From the NCBI GenBank assembly GCA_045106235.1, contig JBGCEJ010000024.1:62001-126000 (forward strand): a stretch of DNA of 64,000 bases. Reading direction: 5' to 3'. The notes beneath the pieces are model-generated. The model did not search any database and was not told the DNA's origin. It was given only the letters and a program-made list of their open reading frames with translations. Below are positions 52,069-60,734 of this stretch, one piece after another (within the stretch, counting starts at the first letter, position 1; each line of letters starts with the position of its first letter). The DNA comes from UBA4427 sp045106235. Lineage in GTDB: Bacteria > Myxococcota_A > UBA9160 > UBA4427. Made by a program: the position numbers and the translations under genes.

Positions 52069-52587
52069 CTAACCTCGGGTCGGGTCGAGATGCTTCCAGG
52101 CCTTCGGGAGCGTGATGTCGCGTACGGGCTCACGCGGCGGCATATTAAACTCCGCCGGCGGCCGCCATTCCATGGCGCGCATCGTCTGACCGATATGCGT
52201 CATGTTCAACATGTCGTGGCTATAACAGAATTGGCCGTCGCCGGCGTAATAGAGGATCGAAAGTCCGGCGACGAGCCAAGGCGTTCCGTCGGGCTTCTCG
52301 CCGAGGATCTGATCCCATTGGCTCACCAAGCGCGCGCCTTCAGTCATGGTCCAGTTCTCGGGCGTCGACCAGCCATACCCCGTTAGCCCCGCCATCGACT
52401 CTTCGAAGAAGTTCCGAATATTCTCGCGACCCTCGACACGGCCCCAGGCGGGATCGATATAGACCGCGTCCTCGGTAAAGAAATCGGCAAGATCCGACCA
52501 AGCGGCCTTTCCGAGGTCGATGTCATCTCGCTTCGCGACGAAACGTTCGTAGGTGGCCTTGGATTCAGCTTCGATCTCTGCGGACAT
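52069..52587 (-). CDS. NTF2/SnoaL-like protein
   Basis: A 172-residue protein of the nuclear-transport-factor-2-like fold. The start helix runs to about residue 40, then DLADFFTEDAVYIDPAWGRVEGRENIRNFF gives the typical pocket strands and the NxxEFF-like helix. Members act as small hydrolases, isomerases or scaffolds; no catalytic residues stand out here. GAGGAG precedes the ATG. The gene is divergent from the aldehyde dehydrogenase gene, and the shared 242-base region contains an operator-like inverted repeat. Function unknown. Confidence 0.8.
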   Translation of the reverse strand: MSAEIEAESKATYERFVAKRDDIDLGKAAWSDLADFFTEDAVYIDPAWGRVEGRENIRNFFEESMAGLTGYGWSTPENWTMTEGARLVSQWDQILGEKPDGTPWLVAGLSILYYAGDGQFCYSHDMLNMTHIGQTMRAMEWRPPAEFNMPPREPVRDITLPKAWKHLDPTRG

Positions 52588-52621
52588 GACGGGCTCCTCG
52601 CGGGGCGATCGCGGCCTCTGT

Positions 52622-52659
52622 ATTGCCTAAATTTCACATGCAGTACGTGCAATAGGCAA
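52622..52659. promoter_or_regulatory. nested inverted repeats between NTF2-like and ALDH genes
   Basis: TTGCCTA (52623-52629) pairs with TAGGCAA (52653-52659); ATTGC (52622-52626) also pairs with GCAAT (52649-52653), and TGCA repeats at 52639-52642 and 52648-52651. This dense dyad lies 36 bases from the NTF2-like start and could bind a regulator for both divergent genes. Confidence 0.45.
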
Positions 52660-52829
52660 GGCAGAACGCCGGATTCAGGATTGGGGTCGAGACCAAAACG
52701 ATACCCAACTCACCGAGTGCCGAGGCGATATATTTTGCCCATCCGGCTCCGTCCAAAACTCGCTCAAGAGCCCGTTTCTGGGTTAGCTTTCGAGCGGATA
52801 TTCACGACCCAATAAAAGGATCTCACGCC

Positions 52830-54296
52830 ATGGCTGTTTACGAAAATGCCCGACTCCTCATCGACGGAAAGCTCGTCGAGGCCAGCGATGGCGGTCGCTT
52901 CGATAACATCAACCCCGCCACCGAAGAAGTCATCGGCACAGCGCCCGACGCCACCGCCGCCGATATGGATCAGGCCATCGGCGCTGCGCGGCGCGTCTTC
53001 GACGAGACGGATTGGTCGAGCAACCACGCGCTTCGGGCGCGATGCCTTCGACAGCTCCGTGACGGCCTGAACGCGCGGCTCGACGAGATCCAAAAGCTGA
53101 CCGTCGCCGAAGTCGGCTGCCCCCTTTCGATGACCTACGCGACCGCCGTTACCGACCCGATCAATTGGCTCGGCAACTACGCGGACTTCCTCGAAAACTT
53201 CGAATGGCAAACGGATGCGGGCGTCGCGGAAGTCATGGGCGCGCAGACTCAGCGCTATATCCGCCACGAACCCGTCGGCGTCGCTGCGGCGATTACGCCT
53301 TGGAACGTCCCCCACGACATCACGTTGAAGAAGGTCGGCTGGGCCCTCGCCGCCGGCTGCACCGTCGTTCTCAAGGCGGCCCCCACGACGCCCTGGTGCG
53401 CAAATATCCTGGGCGAAGTGATCGCGAACGATACGGATATTCCCGCCGGTGCGATCAATGTGCTGACCGCCGAAGGGAACGAGATCGGCGAAGTCCTGAC
53501 CCATGACCCGCGCGTCGACCTGATCGGCTTCACGGGATCCACCGCCACGGGCAAGCGCATCTTCGAAGTCGCCGCCCCGCAAATGAAGCGCCTCCAGTTG
53601 GAACTCGGCGGCAAATCCGCCGCGATGATTCTGCCCGACATGCCCCATCTGCCCCAGATCGCCGGCGCGATGGCTGCGAGCGTTTGTTTCCACGCGGGCC
53701 AGGGCTGCGCGATCTTGACGCGCTTGCTTGTGCCGAAGAGCCAAATGGATGCTGTGCTCGAGGAGGTCAAAACGGCGATGCAGAACGTGAAATACGGTGA
53801 CCCCATGGATCCCGAGAACATCATGGGGCCGCTGAATAGCGCGATCCAGCGCGAGCGCGTCGAGGGCCATATCCAGAAGGCGATCGCCGACGGCGCCAAG
53901 CTGATCGTGGGCGGCGGCCGGCCGAAGCATCTCGACAAGGGTTACTTCATCGAGCCCACGGCCTTCCTCGCAGACGAAAATTCAGACCTCGCGCAGAACG
54001 AAGTCTTCGGTCCCGTGCAATGCATCATCGGCTACGAAGATGAAGAGGACATGATCCGCATCGCGAATAACTCACGCTTCGGACTTTCGGGGGCCATTAT
54101 GGGTCCGGACGTGAATCACGCTCTCGAGGTCGCGGCCAAGATCCGAACAGGCACGCTCTCGGTCTGCGGCGGCGTGTACTACAACTGGGACGTGCCCTTC
54201 GGCGGCTTCAAGGAATCCGGTATCGGCCGCGAACACAGCGCCATCGGATTCGAAGAACATCTCGAAGCCAAGACGATCGCGGTTCCGGCGGGCTAG
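52830..54296 (+). CDS. NAD(P)-dependent aldehyde dehydrogenase
   Basis: A 488-residue aldehyde dehydrogenase. TPWNV with Asn159 orients the substrate carbonyl, LELGGKS holds the general base Glu258, and GQGCAIL holds the nucleophile Cys293. FTGST marks the nucleotide site. The spacing is that of the classical ALDH superfamily. It oxidises an aldehyde to the acid, with NAD or NADP; substrate unknown. AAAGGA lies nine bases upstream of the ATG. It is the only gene downstream of the operator-like dyad on its side, and ends 31 bases before the convergent symporter gene. Confidence 0.94.
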   Translation: MAVYENARLLIDGKLVEASDGGRFDNINPATEEVIGTAPDATAADMDQAIGAARRVFDETDWSSNHALRARCLRQLRDGLNARLDEIQKLTVAEVGCPLSMTYATAVTDPINWLGNYADFLENFEWQTDAGVAEVMGAQTQRYIRHEPVGVAAAITPWNVPHDITLKKVGWALAAGCTVVLKAAPTTPWCANILGEVIANDTDIPAGAINVLTAEGNEIGEVLTHDPRVDLIGFTGSTATGKRIFEVAAPQMKRLQLELGGKSAAMILPDMPHLPQIAGAMAASVCFHAGQGCAILTRLLVPKSQMDAVLEEVKTAMQNVKYGDPMDPENIMGPLNSAIQRERVEGHIQKAIADGAKLIVGGGRPKHLDKGYFIEPTAFLADENSDLAQNEVFGPVQCIIGYEDEEDMIRIANNSRFGLSGAIMGPDVNHALEVAAKIRTGTLSVCGGVYYNWDVPFGGFKESGIGREHSAIGFEEHLEAKTIAVPAG

Positions 54297-54327
54297 AAGG
54301 CTGGGCAGCCGGAGCGAGACACGGGGC

Positions 54328-56037
54328 CTAGCCCTGAACCTCGCCCGGGGCCTCGCCCGGGAGCCGGATCCGTTCAACAAGCGCGCGGACTTCCGCCGAG
54401 GGCGCCTCCGTGACGGCGCTGACGGCAATCGCCACTCCGAAATTCAGCAGCATTCCTATGCTGCCGATCCCCTCAGGACTAATCCCAAAGAGCCAGACAT
54501 CGGGATTCGATTCCGCGGCGAGAAATTTAAAATAGACGATATAGGACGCGGTGAACAGAATCCCCGTGAGCATGCCGGCAATCGCACCTTCCCGGGTTGT
54601 CCGCAGGCTGAAAATCCCGAGAACTAACACGGGGAAAAAGCTCGCGGCGGCCAAACCGAACGCGAACGCCACGACCTGCGCCACATACGCAGGGGGATAG
54701 ATCCCGACGACGCCCGCAGCGACCACCGCAAAAGCCGCCGCGATCCGTGCGATGCGCAGCTCAGAAGCGTCATTCATGTCGGGCCATACGACGGATTTCA
54801 TCAGGTCATGAGAGACCGAGGATGAGATCACCAGAAGCAGCCCTGCGGCGGTGGAGAGCGCCGCAGCGAGACCACCGGCCGCGACGAGGCCGATGACCCA
54901 ATTCGGAAGTGCGGCGATTTCGGGATTCGCAAGGACCATGATATCGGGGTCCACCCGAAGTTCGTTGAGCGCGGGATCACCGCGGTACGAGATAATCCCG
55001 TCGCCGTTCTTGTCTTCGAACCCGATCAACCCTGTCTTTTCCCAGCTCGTAAACCACTCGGGGGCATCCGCGTAAGACGTCCCTTCCAGGGTCTGGATCA
55101 TGTTCACCCGTGCGAAGGTCGCGACCGCCGGCGCTGTCGTATAGAGGATCGCAATGAAGCCGAGAGCCCACAGCGCGCTCCAGCGCGCCGCTCTCGCGTT
55201 CTTCACCGTATAGAAGCGCACGAGGACATGGGGGAGGCCGGCCGTCCCCACCATCAGCGCGAGAGTGATCGCGAAGACGTCGATCATGCTTTTCTTGCCG
55301 CCCACCCACGCCGCCGTGTATTCCGGGAAGCCGAGATCGCGCTGAACCTCATCGAGGGTTTCGAGCAGGAAGCGCCCCGCATTCGGCCCTTCGAGAATCT
55401 CCGCCCCGAATCCGATTTGCGGAATCATATGCCCCGTGAGCTTCATCGAAATGGCGATCGCAGGAATCATGAAGGCGAAGATCAGCACGACGTACTGGGC
55501 CACCTGGGTATAGGTGATGCCGCGCATTCCGCCGATGACCGCGTAAAAGAAGACGATCACGACGCCGATGAGGACACCGGTCTCGACCTTCACCTCGAGA
55601 AAGCGGGCGAAGACGACGCCGACGCCGCGCATCTGCCCCGCGACGTAGGTAAAGGAAACAAAGATCGCGCAGATGACGGCCACGATGCGCGCGGCCTGGG
55701 ACTCGTAGCGATCGCCGACAAATTCAGGGACCGTGAACTTCCCGAATTTCCGCAAGTACGGCGCAAGCAGGAGCGCGAGCAGGACGTAGCCTCCCGTCCA
55801 ACCCATCAAATAGATCGTCCCTGTATATCCCATGAACGAGATCAGTCCCGCCATGGAAATAAAGGAAGCCGCGCTCATCCAATCCGCGCCGGTCGCCATG
55901 CCGTTCGCGATCGCAGGGACGCCGCGTCCGGCGACGTAAAAGCCCGAGGTTGTTTTCGCGCGCGAAAGGAATGCGATCGCGATGTAGAGACCGAAGGTGA
56001 GGCCAACGAGCGTATAGGTCCAGCCGAGAATACTCAT
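54328..56037 (-). CDS. sodium:solute symporter, acetate-type (large subunit)
   Basis: A 569-residue sodium:solute symporter of the SSS family, close to the VC_2705 acetate permease group. Thirteen or so hydrophobic segments are visible. The N-terminal motif YVAGRGVPAIANGMATGADWMSA and the ALSTAAGLLLVISSS segment are characteristic. A non-membrane loop has a calcium-like DKNGDGIISYRGD motif, which I recall as usual for this group. The start codon follows the stop of the DUF4212 gene after one base (TGA-G-ATG), so the two subunits are translationally coupled. The cargo is likely acetate or another short organic acid. Confidence 0.9.
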   Translation of the reverse strand: MSILGWTYTLVGLTFGLYIAIAFLSRAKTTSGFYVAGRGVPAIANGMATGADWMSAASFISMAGLISFMGYTGTIYLMGWTGGYVLLALLLAPYLRKFGKFTVPEFVGDRYESQAARIVAVICAIFVSFTYVAGQMRGVGVVFARFLEVKVETGVLIGVVIVFFYAVIGGMRGITYTQVAQYVVLIFAFMIPAIAISMKLTGHMIPQIGFGAEILEGPNAGRFLLETLDEVQRDLGFPEYTAAWVGGKKSMIDVFAITLALMVGTAGLPHVLVRFYTVKNARAARWSALWALGFIAILYTTAPAVATFARVNMIQTLEGTSYADAPEWFTSWEKTGLIGFEDKNGDGIISYRGDPALNELRVDPDIMVLANPEIAALPNWVIGLVAAGGLAAALSTAAGLLLVISSSVSHDLMKSVVWPDMNDASELRIARIAAAFAVVAAGVVGIYPPAYVAQVVAFAFGLAAASFFPVLVLGIFSLRTTREGAIAGMLTGILFTASYIVYFKFLAAESNPDVWLFGISPEGIGSIGMLLNFGVAIAVSAVTEAPSAEVRALVERIRLPGEAPGEVQG

Positions 56038-56038
56038 C

Positions 56039-56353
56039 TCAGTTCACCCCAAAGCGCGCGTCGATACGATCCATCCAGCGCGCGTACACAAAAATCAGCA
56101 CGACGAAGACGTAGATCGAACCTTGCTGCGAGAACCAGAAGCCAAGGGGGAAGCCACCGAGGCTGAACTGGTTCAGCCAATCGACGAGCAAGATCCCGAG
56201 CCCAAAAGAGGCAAAGAACCAGATGCTGAGGAGGATCCCCATCACGCGGAGGTTCGCGCGCCAATACTTCGCCGCCGCGTCCTGGGTCGTCGAGGAGCCT
56301 GTCGCCGGCGCCTCCTTCCGGTCGTCTGGCGCAGCGTTCGATTCGTCTTGCAT
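56039..56353 (-). CDS. DUF4212 symporter small subunit
   Basis: A 104-residue membrane protein of family DUF4212, the small partner of SSS-type acetate symporters. After a hydrophilic N-terminus (residues 1-30, DAAAKYWRANLR) come two hydrophobic helices, about 38-58 and 70-90. The segment QFSLGGFPLGFWFSQQGSIY in the loop is the family signature, and the short tail ends with WMDRIDARFGVN. An AAGGGGTGAGG sequence directly precedes ATG 56353. It sits immediately before the symporter gene, which confirms the pairing. Confidence 0.93.
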   Translation of the reverse strand: MQDESNAAPDDRKEAPATGSSTTQDAAAKYWRANLRVMGILLSIWFFASFGLGILLVDWLNQFSLGGFPLGFWFSQQGSIYVFVVLIFVYARWMDRIDARFGVN

Positions 56354-56508
56354 CCTCACCCCTTCTCGGCGCCTTCGCGGGCCGGTCGCGCGCCCCAAAG
56401 GGCAATTCGCGCTCCGCGATTGAACGCCACGCATTCGAGAGCGTCAAGCCGCGCGATACTGCGATAGAGTACCCGCCCCTTCAAATCCGAATGCTTAGGA
56501 ATCAACGG

Positions 56509-57888
56509 ATGACCTCTCGACCAACGCCGCGCCCCAGCACCCTCGCGCTTATTCTCCTCGCTGCAGCCGTTTTCTTGACCGGTCCGAGCCTCGCCCACGC
56601 TCAATGGACGCTGACCGAGGCGCTTCTTCCCGATGCGCTCTTCCTCCATGTCGCGCATCGAACGCGGTACGAATTCCTGAACGACGAGTTTCGCGCGGGG
56701 CGGAATGGGGACACGGATATTGTCGCCTTTCGCACGCTGATCCACGCCGGTGTAAAGCTGCCCTACGGACTGACCGTCGGCGCCGAACTTCAGGACTCGC
56801 GCGCGGAGCAGAATGCGGACACGCGGCTGAACACGGGGATCGTGAACGCCGCGGAACTACTTCGCGCCTACATCGCGATTGAACGCCCGGAAGTCCGCGG
56901 CGGAACGTTCAAGGCACAGGCAGGTCGCATCACGATGGATTTGGGGAGCCGGCGTCTCGTCGCTCGCAATCGCTACCGCAATACGATCAACGGATTCACG
57001 GGCATCGATCTTGAATGGCAAGGCACAGCCGACGCCGGCAATCCGACCCTGCGAGGCTTCTGGACCCTTCCGGTTCAGCGAAAGCCCGGCGCTCGAAAGC
57101 GCGCCCTCGACAACGACGCCGTCTTCGACAACGAAAGTCTCGACCAGCAGTTCTGGGGACTCTTCGCCGCCCGAGACCTCGGCGTCCTCGGCCGCGGAGA
57201 AATCTACTTCCTGGGCCTTCACGAAAGCGACCTACGACATCGCGAACTCTACACGCCGGGCTTCCGCCTCTTCAAGAAAGCGGCGAAGAACGCCTTCGAC
57301 TACACGATCGAAACCGCAGTGCAGTTTGGCGAGTCCCGAACGTCCTCAAGCGCCACGCGCAACCTGAACCATCTCGCACATTTTCATCACGTCACCGTCG
57401 GCTACACATTCGATGCCCTCGCCTCCCCGCGGATCGCCCTCCAATACGATTACGCAAGCGGCGACGAAAACCCGAATGACGGAAGCAATGAGCGCTTCGA
57501 CACGCTCTTCGGCGCACGCCGATTCGAATGGGGCCCGACCGGCATCTATGGCCCCTTCGCCCGTGCCAACCTACACACGCCGGGCATCCGCATTCAGGCC
57601 AAGCCCCACGCCCGGCTGACCACCTTCGTCGCCTACCGCGGCTACTGGCTCGCTTCAGATCAGGATGCGTGGACGGTCGCAGGGGTCCGCGACGCGACGG
57701 GACGTGCAAATGATTTTGTCGGCAGCCAATTTGAAATTCGTGGCCGCTTCCAGGTCATCCCGGGCAATGTCATGCTCGAAGCCGGCTATGCCCATCTCTT
57801 CGCCGGCGATTTCATTGACGAAGCGCCCAACTCAAACGGTCAAGGCGACTCGGACTACGTCTACACCCAGATCAAGATCGACTTCTAA
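56509..57888 (+). CDS. alginate-export-type outer-membrane porin
   Basis: A 459-residue exported porin of the Alginate_exp family. A signal peptide (residues 1-31, ending AHAQ) is followed by strands of a barrel: RTRYEFLNDEF, TVGAELQDSR, FKAQAGRITMDLGSRRLVARN and the C-terminal YVYTQIKIDF with its aromatic end. The conserved ITMDLGSRR-type strand is the family mark. Neighbouring genes (acetate-type symporter, periplasmic dehydrogenase) suggest uptake or release of small organic substrates, not alginate itself. ATG 56509 is chosen; AGGA lies upstream. It ends with a four-base tail overlap with the next, convergent gene. Confidence 0.85.
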   Translation: MTSRPTPRPSTLALILLAAAVFLTGPSLAHAQWTLTEALLPDALFLHVAHRTRYEFLNDEFRAGRNGDTDIVAFRTLIHAGVKLPYGLTVGAELQDSRAEQNADTRLNTGIVNAAELLRAYIAIERPEVRGGTFKAQAGRITMDLGSRRLVARNRYRNTINGFTGIDLEWQGTADAGNPTLRGFWTLPVQRKPGARKRALDNDAVFDNESLDQQFWGLFAARDLGVLGRGEIYFLGLHESDLRHRELYTPGFRLFKKAAKNAFDYTIETAVQFGESRTSSSATRNLNHLAHFHHVTVGYTFDALASPRIALQYDYASGDENPNDGSNERFDTLFGARRFEWGPTGIYGPFARANLHTPGIRIQAKPHARLTTFVAYRGYWLASDQDAWTVAGVRDATGRANDFVGSQFEIRGRFQVIPGNVMLEAGYAHLFAGDFIDEAPNSNGQGDSDYVYTQIKIDF

Positions 57889-59462
57889 CGCGCGGGGACG
57901 ATGCGAAGAATCCGGCTTCCCGTTCGATGTTCCAGGAGCGCCAAGAGGTTTCCGTCCGAGTCCACTTCGATATCGCGGAAGCGCCCGAGCCCGGGAATCA
58001 GCGTCTCACTTTCAACGGCGCCCTTTTCGTTCACGACATAACGCCATAGATCGTTCTTCGCCAAAGTCGCCACGAGCATATGATTCCGCCACGCGGGGAA
58101 TGCATCGCCACGGTAAAAGACAATGCTCGAAACCCCCGGCGAAGGCGTCCAATCAATGACGGGCGCTTCCAGGTCAGCGGGATCGAATTCGAGGCCATAT
58201 TTTTTCGCGTAGGGAATCGGGCGGCCATCGTAGTCGACGCCGAGGCTCACGAGCGGCCAGCCATAGTTCAATCCACCGCGAATGATATTCCCCTCGTCTC
58301 CGCCACGCGGCCCATGCTCCGAGGACCAGAGCACGCCCGTCAAGGGATCAAAGTCGATGCCCTGGGGATTGCGATGGCCAAGGGTATAGATCCCAGGCAG
58401 CGCGCCAGGGGTATTTACGAAGGGGTTATCCGCAGGGATGCGACCGTCGTCATGCATTCGAATGATCTTGCCGTAGGGCTTGTCGAGACTCTGAACCCCG
58501 CGGTAATCCGTCACGACACCAATCGTGAGATAGACATACCCCTTATCGTCGAAGGCGATGCGACCCCCCGTTCCGTTTTCAAGCCCGTCCTGATAGGTCT
58601 CTTTCGGCGCTTCCCAAACCGTCTCCTGATCGACCCACTCCGTGCCCTTCAAGCGGCCGCGCACGAGCTTCAACATCGTGACGGGGCGCCCCGTGTCCAG
58701 ACTCGTCTGATTGCACGCCTCACAGCGATCGCCAAAGGCGTAGTAGATCCAGCCGTTCTGCGCATAGTCCGGATGAGCCGCGACCTCATGCGCCCAGCCC
58801 ATCCCCGCGAAAGCCGTCCCGCGCAGCTCCGCATCCGCCCAGGTTTTGGGCATCCCGCGCACGAGGCTGGCGCTCGAACCATCCGCGGAAACGATGCTCA
58901 TTCCTCGCATCTTTTCCGTGACGAGGATCCGACCATCCGGCAAAGGTGAGAGCGAGAAAGGCTCGATCAAGCCGCCATAGACTTTCTCAATTCGAAAGCG
59001 CGCGCCGCGCGTCTCGATGACCTCGTCCGGAATGATCGGCGCGGGGCCGAGGCCCTGGCCCGCTTCCCCTCGGTCCCCTTCGCGCTTTTCCATCAGCAGA
59101 ATTGCAAGACCACGAATTTCTTCCGCGGGCAAGGTGTCTCCCCAGGCGGGCATGCGCTGATCGGGATACCCCTTCGCGATACTCTCCATCAGTTCATTCA
59201 GAGAAGCCCCGTTCTTCAGTGTCTCCGTGAGCAGCGAGGGCCCGAGCGAAGCGCCGCCGAAATCCTTGCCATGGCAGACCGCGCAGTTCTTCGCATAGAT
59301 CCCGCCCATCTCGTCAGGCAGGACCCAAGCGTCCCGCCCGGGGTCTCCGTCCGCTTTCGAGGACCCCGACAATAGGCCACCACCGCAGGCCGCTGCCGAA
59401 AGGACCAAACCACAAGCCGCTAAAGAAAAGAGCATCCGAGAGAAGTCGAGAGAGTTCCGCAT
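57885..59462 (-). CDS. cytochrome c-sorbosone/aldose dehydrogenase lipoprotein
   Basis: A 525-residue periplasmic protein. A lipoprotein signal ends in SAAAC (Cys26). A cytochrome c domain follows with the heme site CAVCH (Cys60, Cys63, His64) and a distal methionine candidate at Met104 (RMPAW). From about residue 150 a six-bladed beta-propeller of the PQQ-dependent glucose/sorbosone dehydrogenase family begins, with HRNPQGIDFDP and the SSEHGPRGGDEGNII block. The cytochrome would pass the electrons from sugar or aldehyde oxidation to the respiratory chain. Its stop shares four bases with the porin stop. It is divergent from the DksA-like gene (97 bases). Confidence 0.9.
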   Translation of the reverse strand: MRNSLDFSRMLFSLAACGLVLSAAACGGGLLSGSSKADGDPGRDAWVLPDEMGGIYAKNCAVCHGKDFGGASLGPSLLTETLKNGASLNELMESIAKGYPDQRMPAWGDTLPAEEIRGLAILLMEKREGDRGEAGQGLGPAPIIPDEVIETRGARFRIEKVYGGLIEPFSLSPLPDGRILVTEKMRGMSIVSADGSSASLVRGMPKTWADAELRGTAFAGMGWAHEVAAHPDYAQNGWIYYAFGDRCEACNQTSLDTGRPVTMLKLVRGRLKGTEWVDQETVWEAPKETYQDGLENGTGGRIAFDDKGYVYLTIGVVTDYRGVQSLDKPYGKIIRMHDDGRIPADNPFVNTPGALPGIYTLGHRNPQGIDFDPLTGVLWSSEHGPRGGDEGNIIRGGLNYGWPLVSLGVDYDGRPIPYAKKYGLEFDPADLEAPVIDWTPSPGVSSIVFYRGDAFPAWRNHMLVATLAKNDLWRYVVNEKGAVESETLIPGLGRFRDIEVDSDGNLLALLEHRTGSRILRIVPAR

Positions 59463-59559
59463 AGCGAAACTATACTTCTTGAGGGAAGCTCTGCGATCTG
59501 CCTCAGCCGCCCTCTCTCGGCCTTGCCCCCGCCGCCTACGGCCGTGTTAGCATCCCCGC

Positions 59560-59922
59560 ATGGCAGAAGCGCTTTCCCCCTCTGATCTCGACGCGCTGCG
59601 CCAGGCGCTCCGTACCCTTGAGGCCGAGCTCAAAGCCGTCCTCACGGAAAGCGCCGAAGCCGCTCGCCCCGTCGAACTCGACCAGCCCGCCATCGGTCGA
59701 GTCTCCCGAATCGATGCCATTCAGCAGCAAAAAATGCTCGAGGCCAACCGAGCCTCTCAAAAAGGCAGGCTCGGGTTAATTCGCACGGCCCTGGCTCGCA
59801 TCGAGGCCGGCGAATACGGCGAATGCCAGAGTTGCGGCGAAGAGGTCGGCATTGCCCGGCTCACAGCGCGCCCAGAGTCCGCCTTTTGCATCGAGTGCCA
59901 GCAATCTCGCGAGCGGCGCTAG
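59560..59922 (+). CDS. TraR/DksA-type zinc-finger protein
   Basis: A 120-residue DksA/TraR family protein. The long coiled-coil helices take up residues 8-90, and the four-cysteine zinc finger is CQSC...CIEC. The expected tip residues of DksA (DxxDxA) are not seen; the coiled-coil start LDALRQALRTLEAEL is family-like. Such proteins insert into the secondary channel of RNA polymerase and adjust transcription, often in response to starvation. It is shorter than DksA and more like the plain family members. No ribosome site is visible before ATG 59560. Confidence 0.88.
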   Translation: MAEALSPSDLDALRQALRTLEAELKAVLTESAEAARPVELDQPAIGRVSRIDAIQQQKMLEANRASQKGRLGLIRTALARIEAGEYGECQSCGEEVGIARLTARPESAFCIECQQSRERR

Positions 59923-59991
59923 GCCCCGCACGAACAAGAAGCGCGACTGACACGTCGTCAAGTCCTTACTCTCCGCACTTAACACGTGCTT

Positions 59992-60020
59992 AACAAATAT
60001 TTTTGTTGACATATGCCAAC
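59992..60020. promoter_or_regulatory. AT-rich dyads upstream of TSP3/dockerin gene
   Basis: Two overlapping features: the hairpin AACAAA-TATT-TTTGTT (59992-60007) and the near-palindrome GTTGACATATGCCAAC (60005-60020, 14 of 16 bases symmetric). The latter contains a perfect TTGACA. No good -10 box follows at 17 bases, so promoter use is uncertain. Confidence 0.4.
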
Positions 60021-60123
60021 CATCCGGCCACGGTCAGATCAAAGAAGCACACGCTAAGTCAAGCAACGCCTTTCCTGCTGATCACAAATAGCAAGTAGCC
60101 AATCAGGACCAGGAGCCCGGGCC

Positions 60124-60588
60124 ATGAAGAAATCTGAGATTCTACGAGCAGGGAATGCGGGCATACTCGTTGCCCTCTTACTCAACCTCGCGCTTCCCGC
60201 CTACGCCGGCTCGATTCAAGATGCAGACGGGGATCTTGTCCCGGACGAATTCGACAACTGTTTGGCCGCGGCGAATGGACCGAACGACGCTTCCAATCAA
60301 ACGGATTGCGACTCCGACGGATACGGAGATGTGTGTGACGCCGACTACGACCAAAACGGCGTCACTTCGGTCACCGACTTCGGTTATTTCCTCACCGTAT
60401 TCGGGGCCAGCTTTCCGCCCGGTTTCTTCGACTGCCGAGACCATGACGCCAACGGAACCATCACCGCTTCGGACTTCGGGGCGTATCTCTCACAATTCGG
60501 CAACCCTCCAGGACCGAGCGGCCTCCCCTGCGCCGACCCCACGCTTGTCGTCCCACCCGCAGCCGCGTGTACCGCGCAGACGCCCTAG
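60124..60588 (+). CDS. exported TSP3/dockerin-repeat protein
   Basis: A 154-residue exported protein. A signal peptide of about 28 residues (ending AYAG) is followed by calcium-binding thrombospondin type-3 repeats (DADGDLVPDEFDNC, DSDGYGDVCD). Two dockerin/EF-hand-like loops follow, DYDQNGVTSVTDFGYFL and DHDANGTITASDFGAYL. Paired cysteines suggest disulfides. Such small proteins act as surface or extracellular calcium-dependent binding modules. AGGAG lies eight bases before the ATG. No cohesin-type partner is visible nearby. Confidence 0.8.
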   Translation: MKKSEILRAGNAGILVALLLNLALPAYAGSIQDADGDLVPDEFDNCLAAANGPNDASNQTDCDSDGYGDVCDADYDQNGVTSVTDFGYFLTVFGASFPPGFFDCRDHDANGTITASDFGAYLSQFGNPPGPSGLPCADPTLVVPPAAACTAQTP

Positions 60589-60699
60589 GTGACGCCGACT
60601 AACCGGAAGACCGACAGAGTAGGCTTAGCCCGACCTGACAGGGAGTCCGAACCTCGCTTATTGATCCCGTTTCCAGCCCAATGATCTAGCATCTGACGC

Positions 60700-60717
60700 T
60701 CGCCACGAAGTTGGCGA
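60700..60717 (+). promoter_or_regulatory. hairpin next to ribosome site of DUF3604 gene
   Basis: TCGCCA and TGGCGA form a six-pair stem with a six-base loop, ending three bases before AAGGAG (60721-60726) and 17 before the ATG. Its role, if any, would be in translation control. Confidence 0.35.
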
Positions 60718-60734
60718 CGTAAGGAGCCAAGATC

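Noticed and set aside
52764..53930. Long minus-strand open frame (388 codons) opposite the aldehyde dehydrogenase
   Set aside because: It lies entirely antisense to a complete ALDH gene, its translation has no family features, and high GC at third positions creates such frames routinely.
60006..60034. Sigma-70 promoter from the perfect TTGACA
   Set aside because: At 17-base spacing there is no TATAAT-like sequence, so I list it only as an uncertain dyad.
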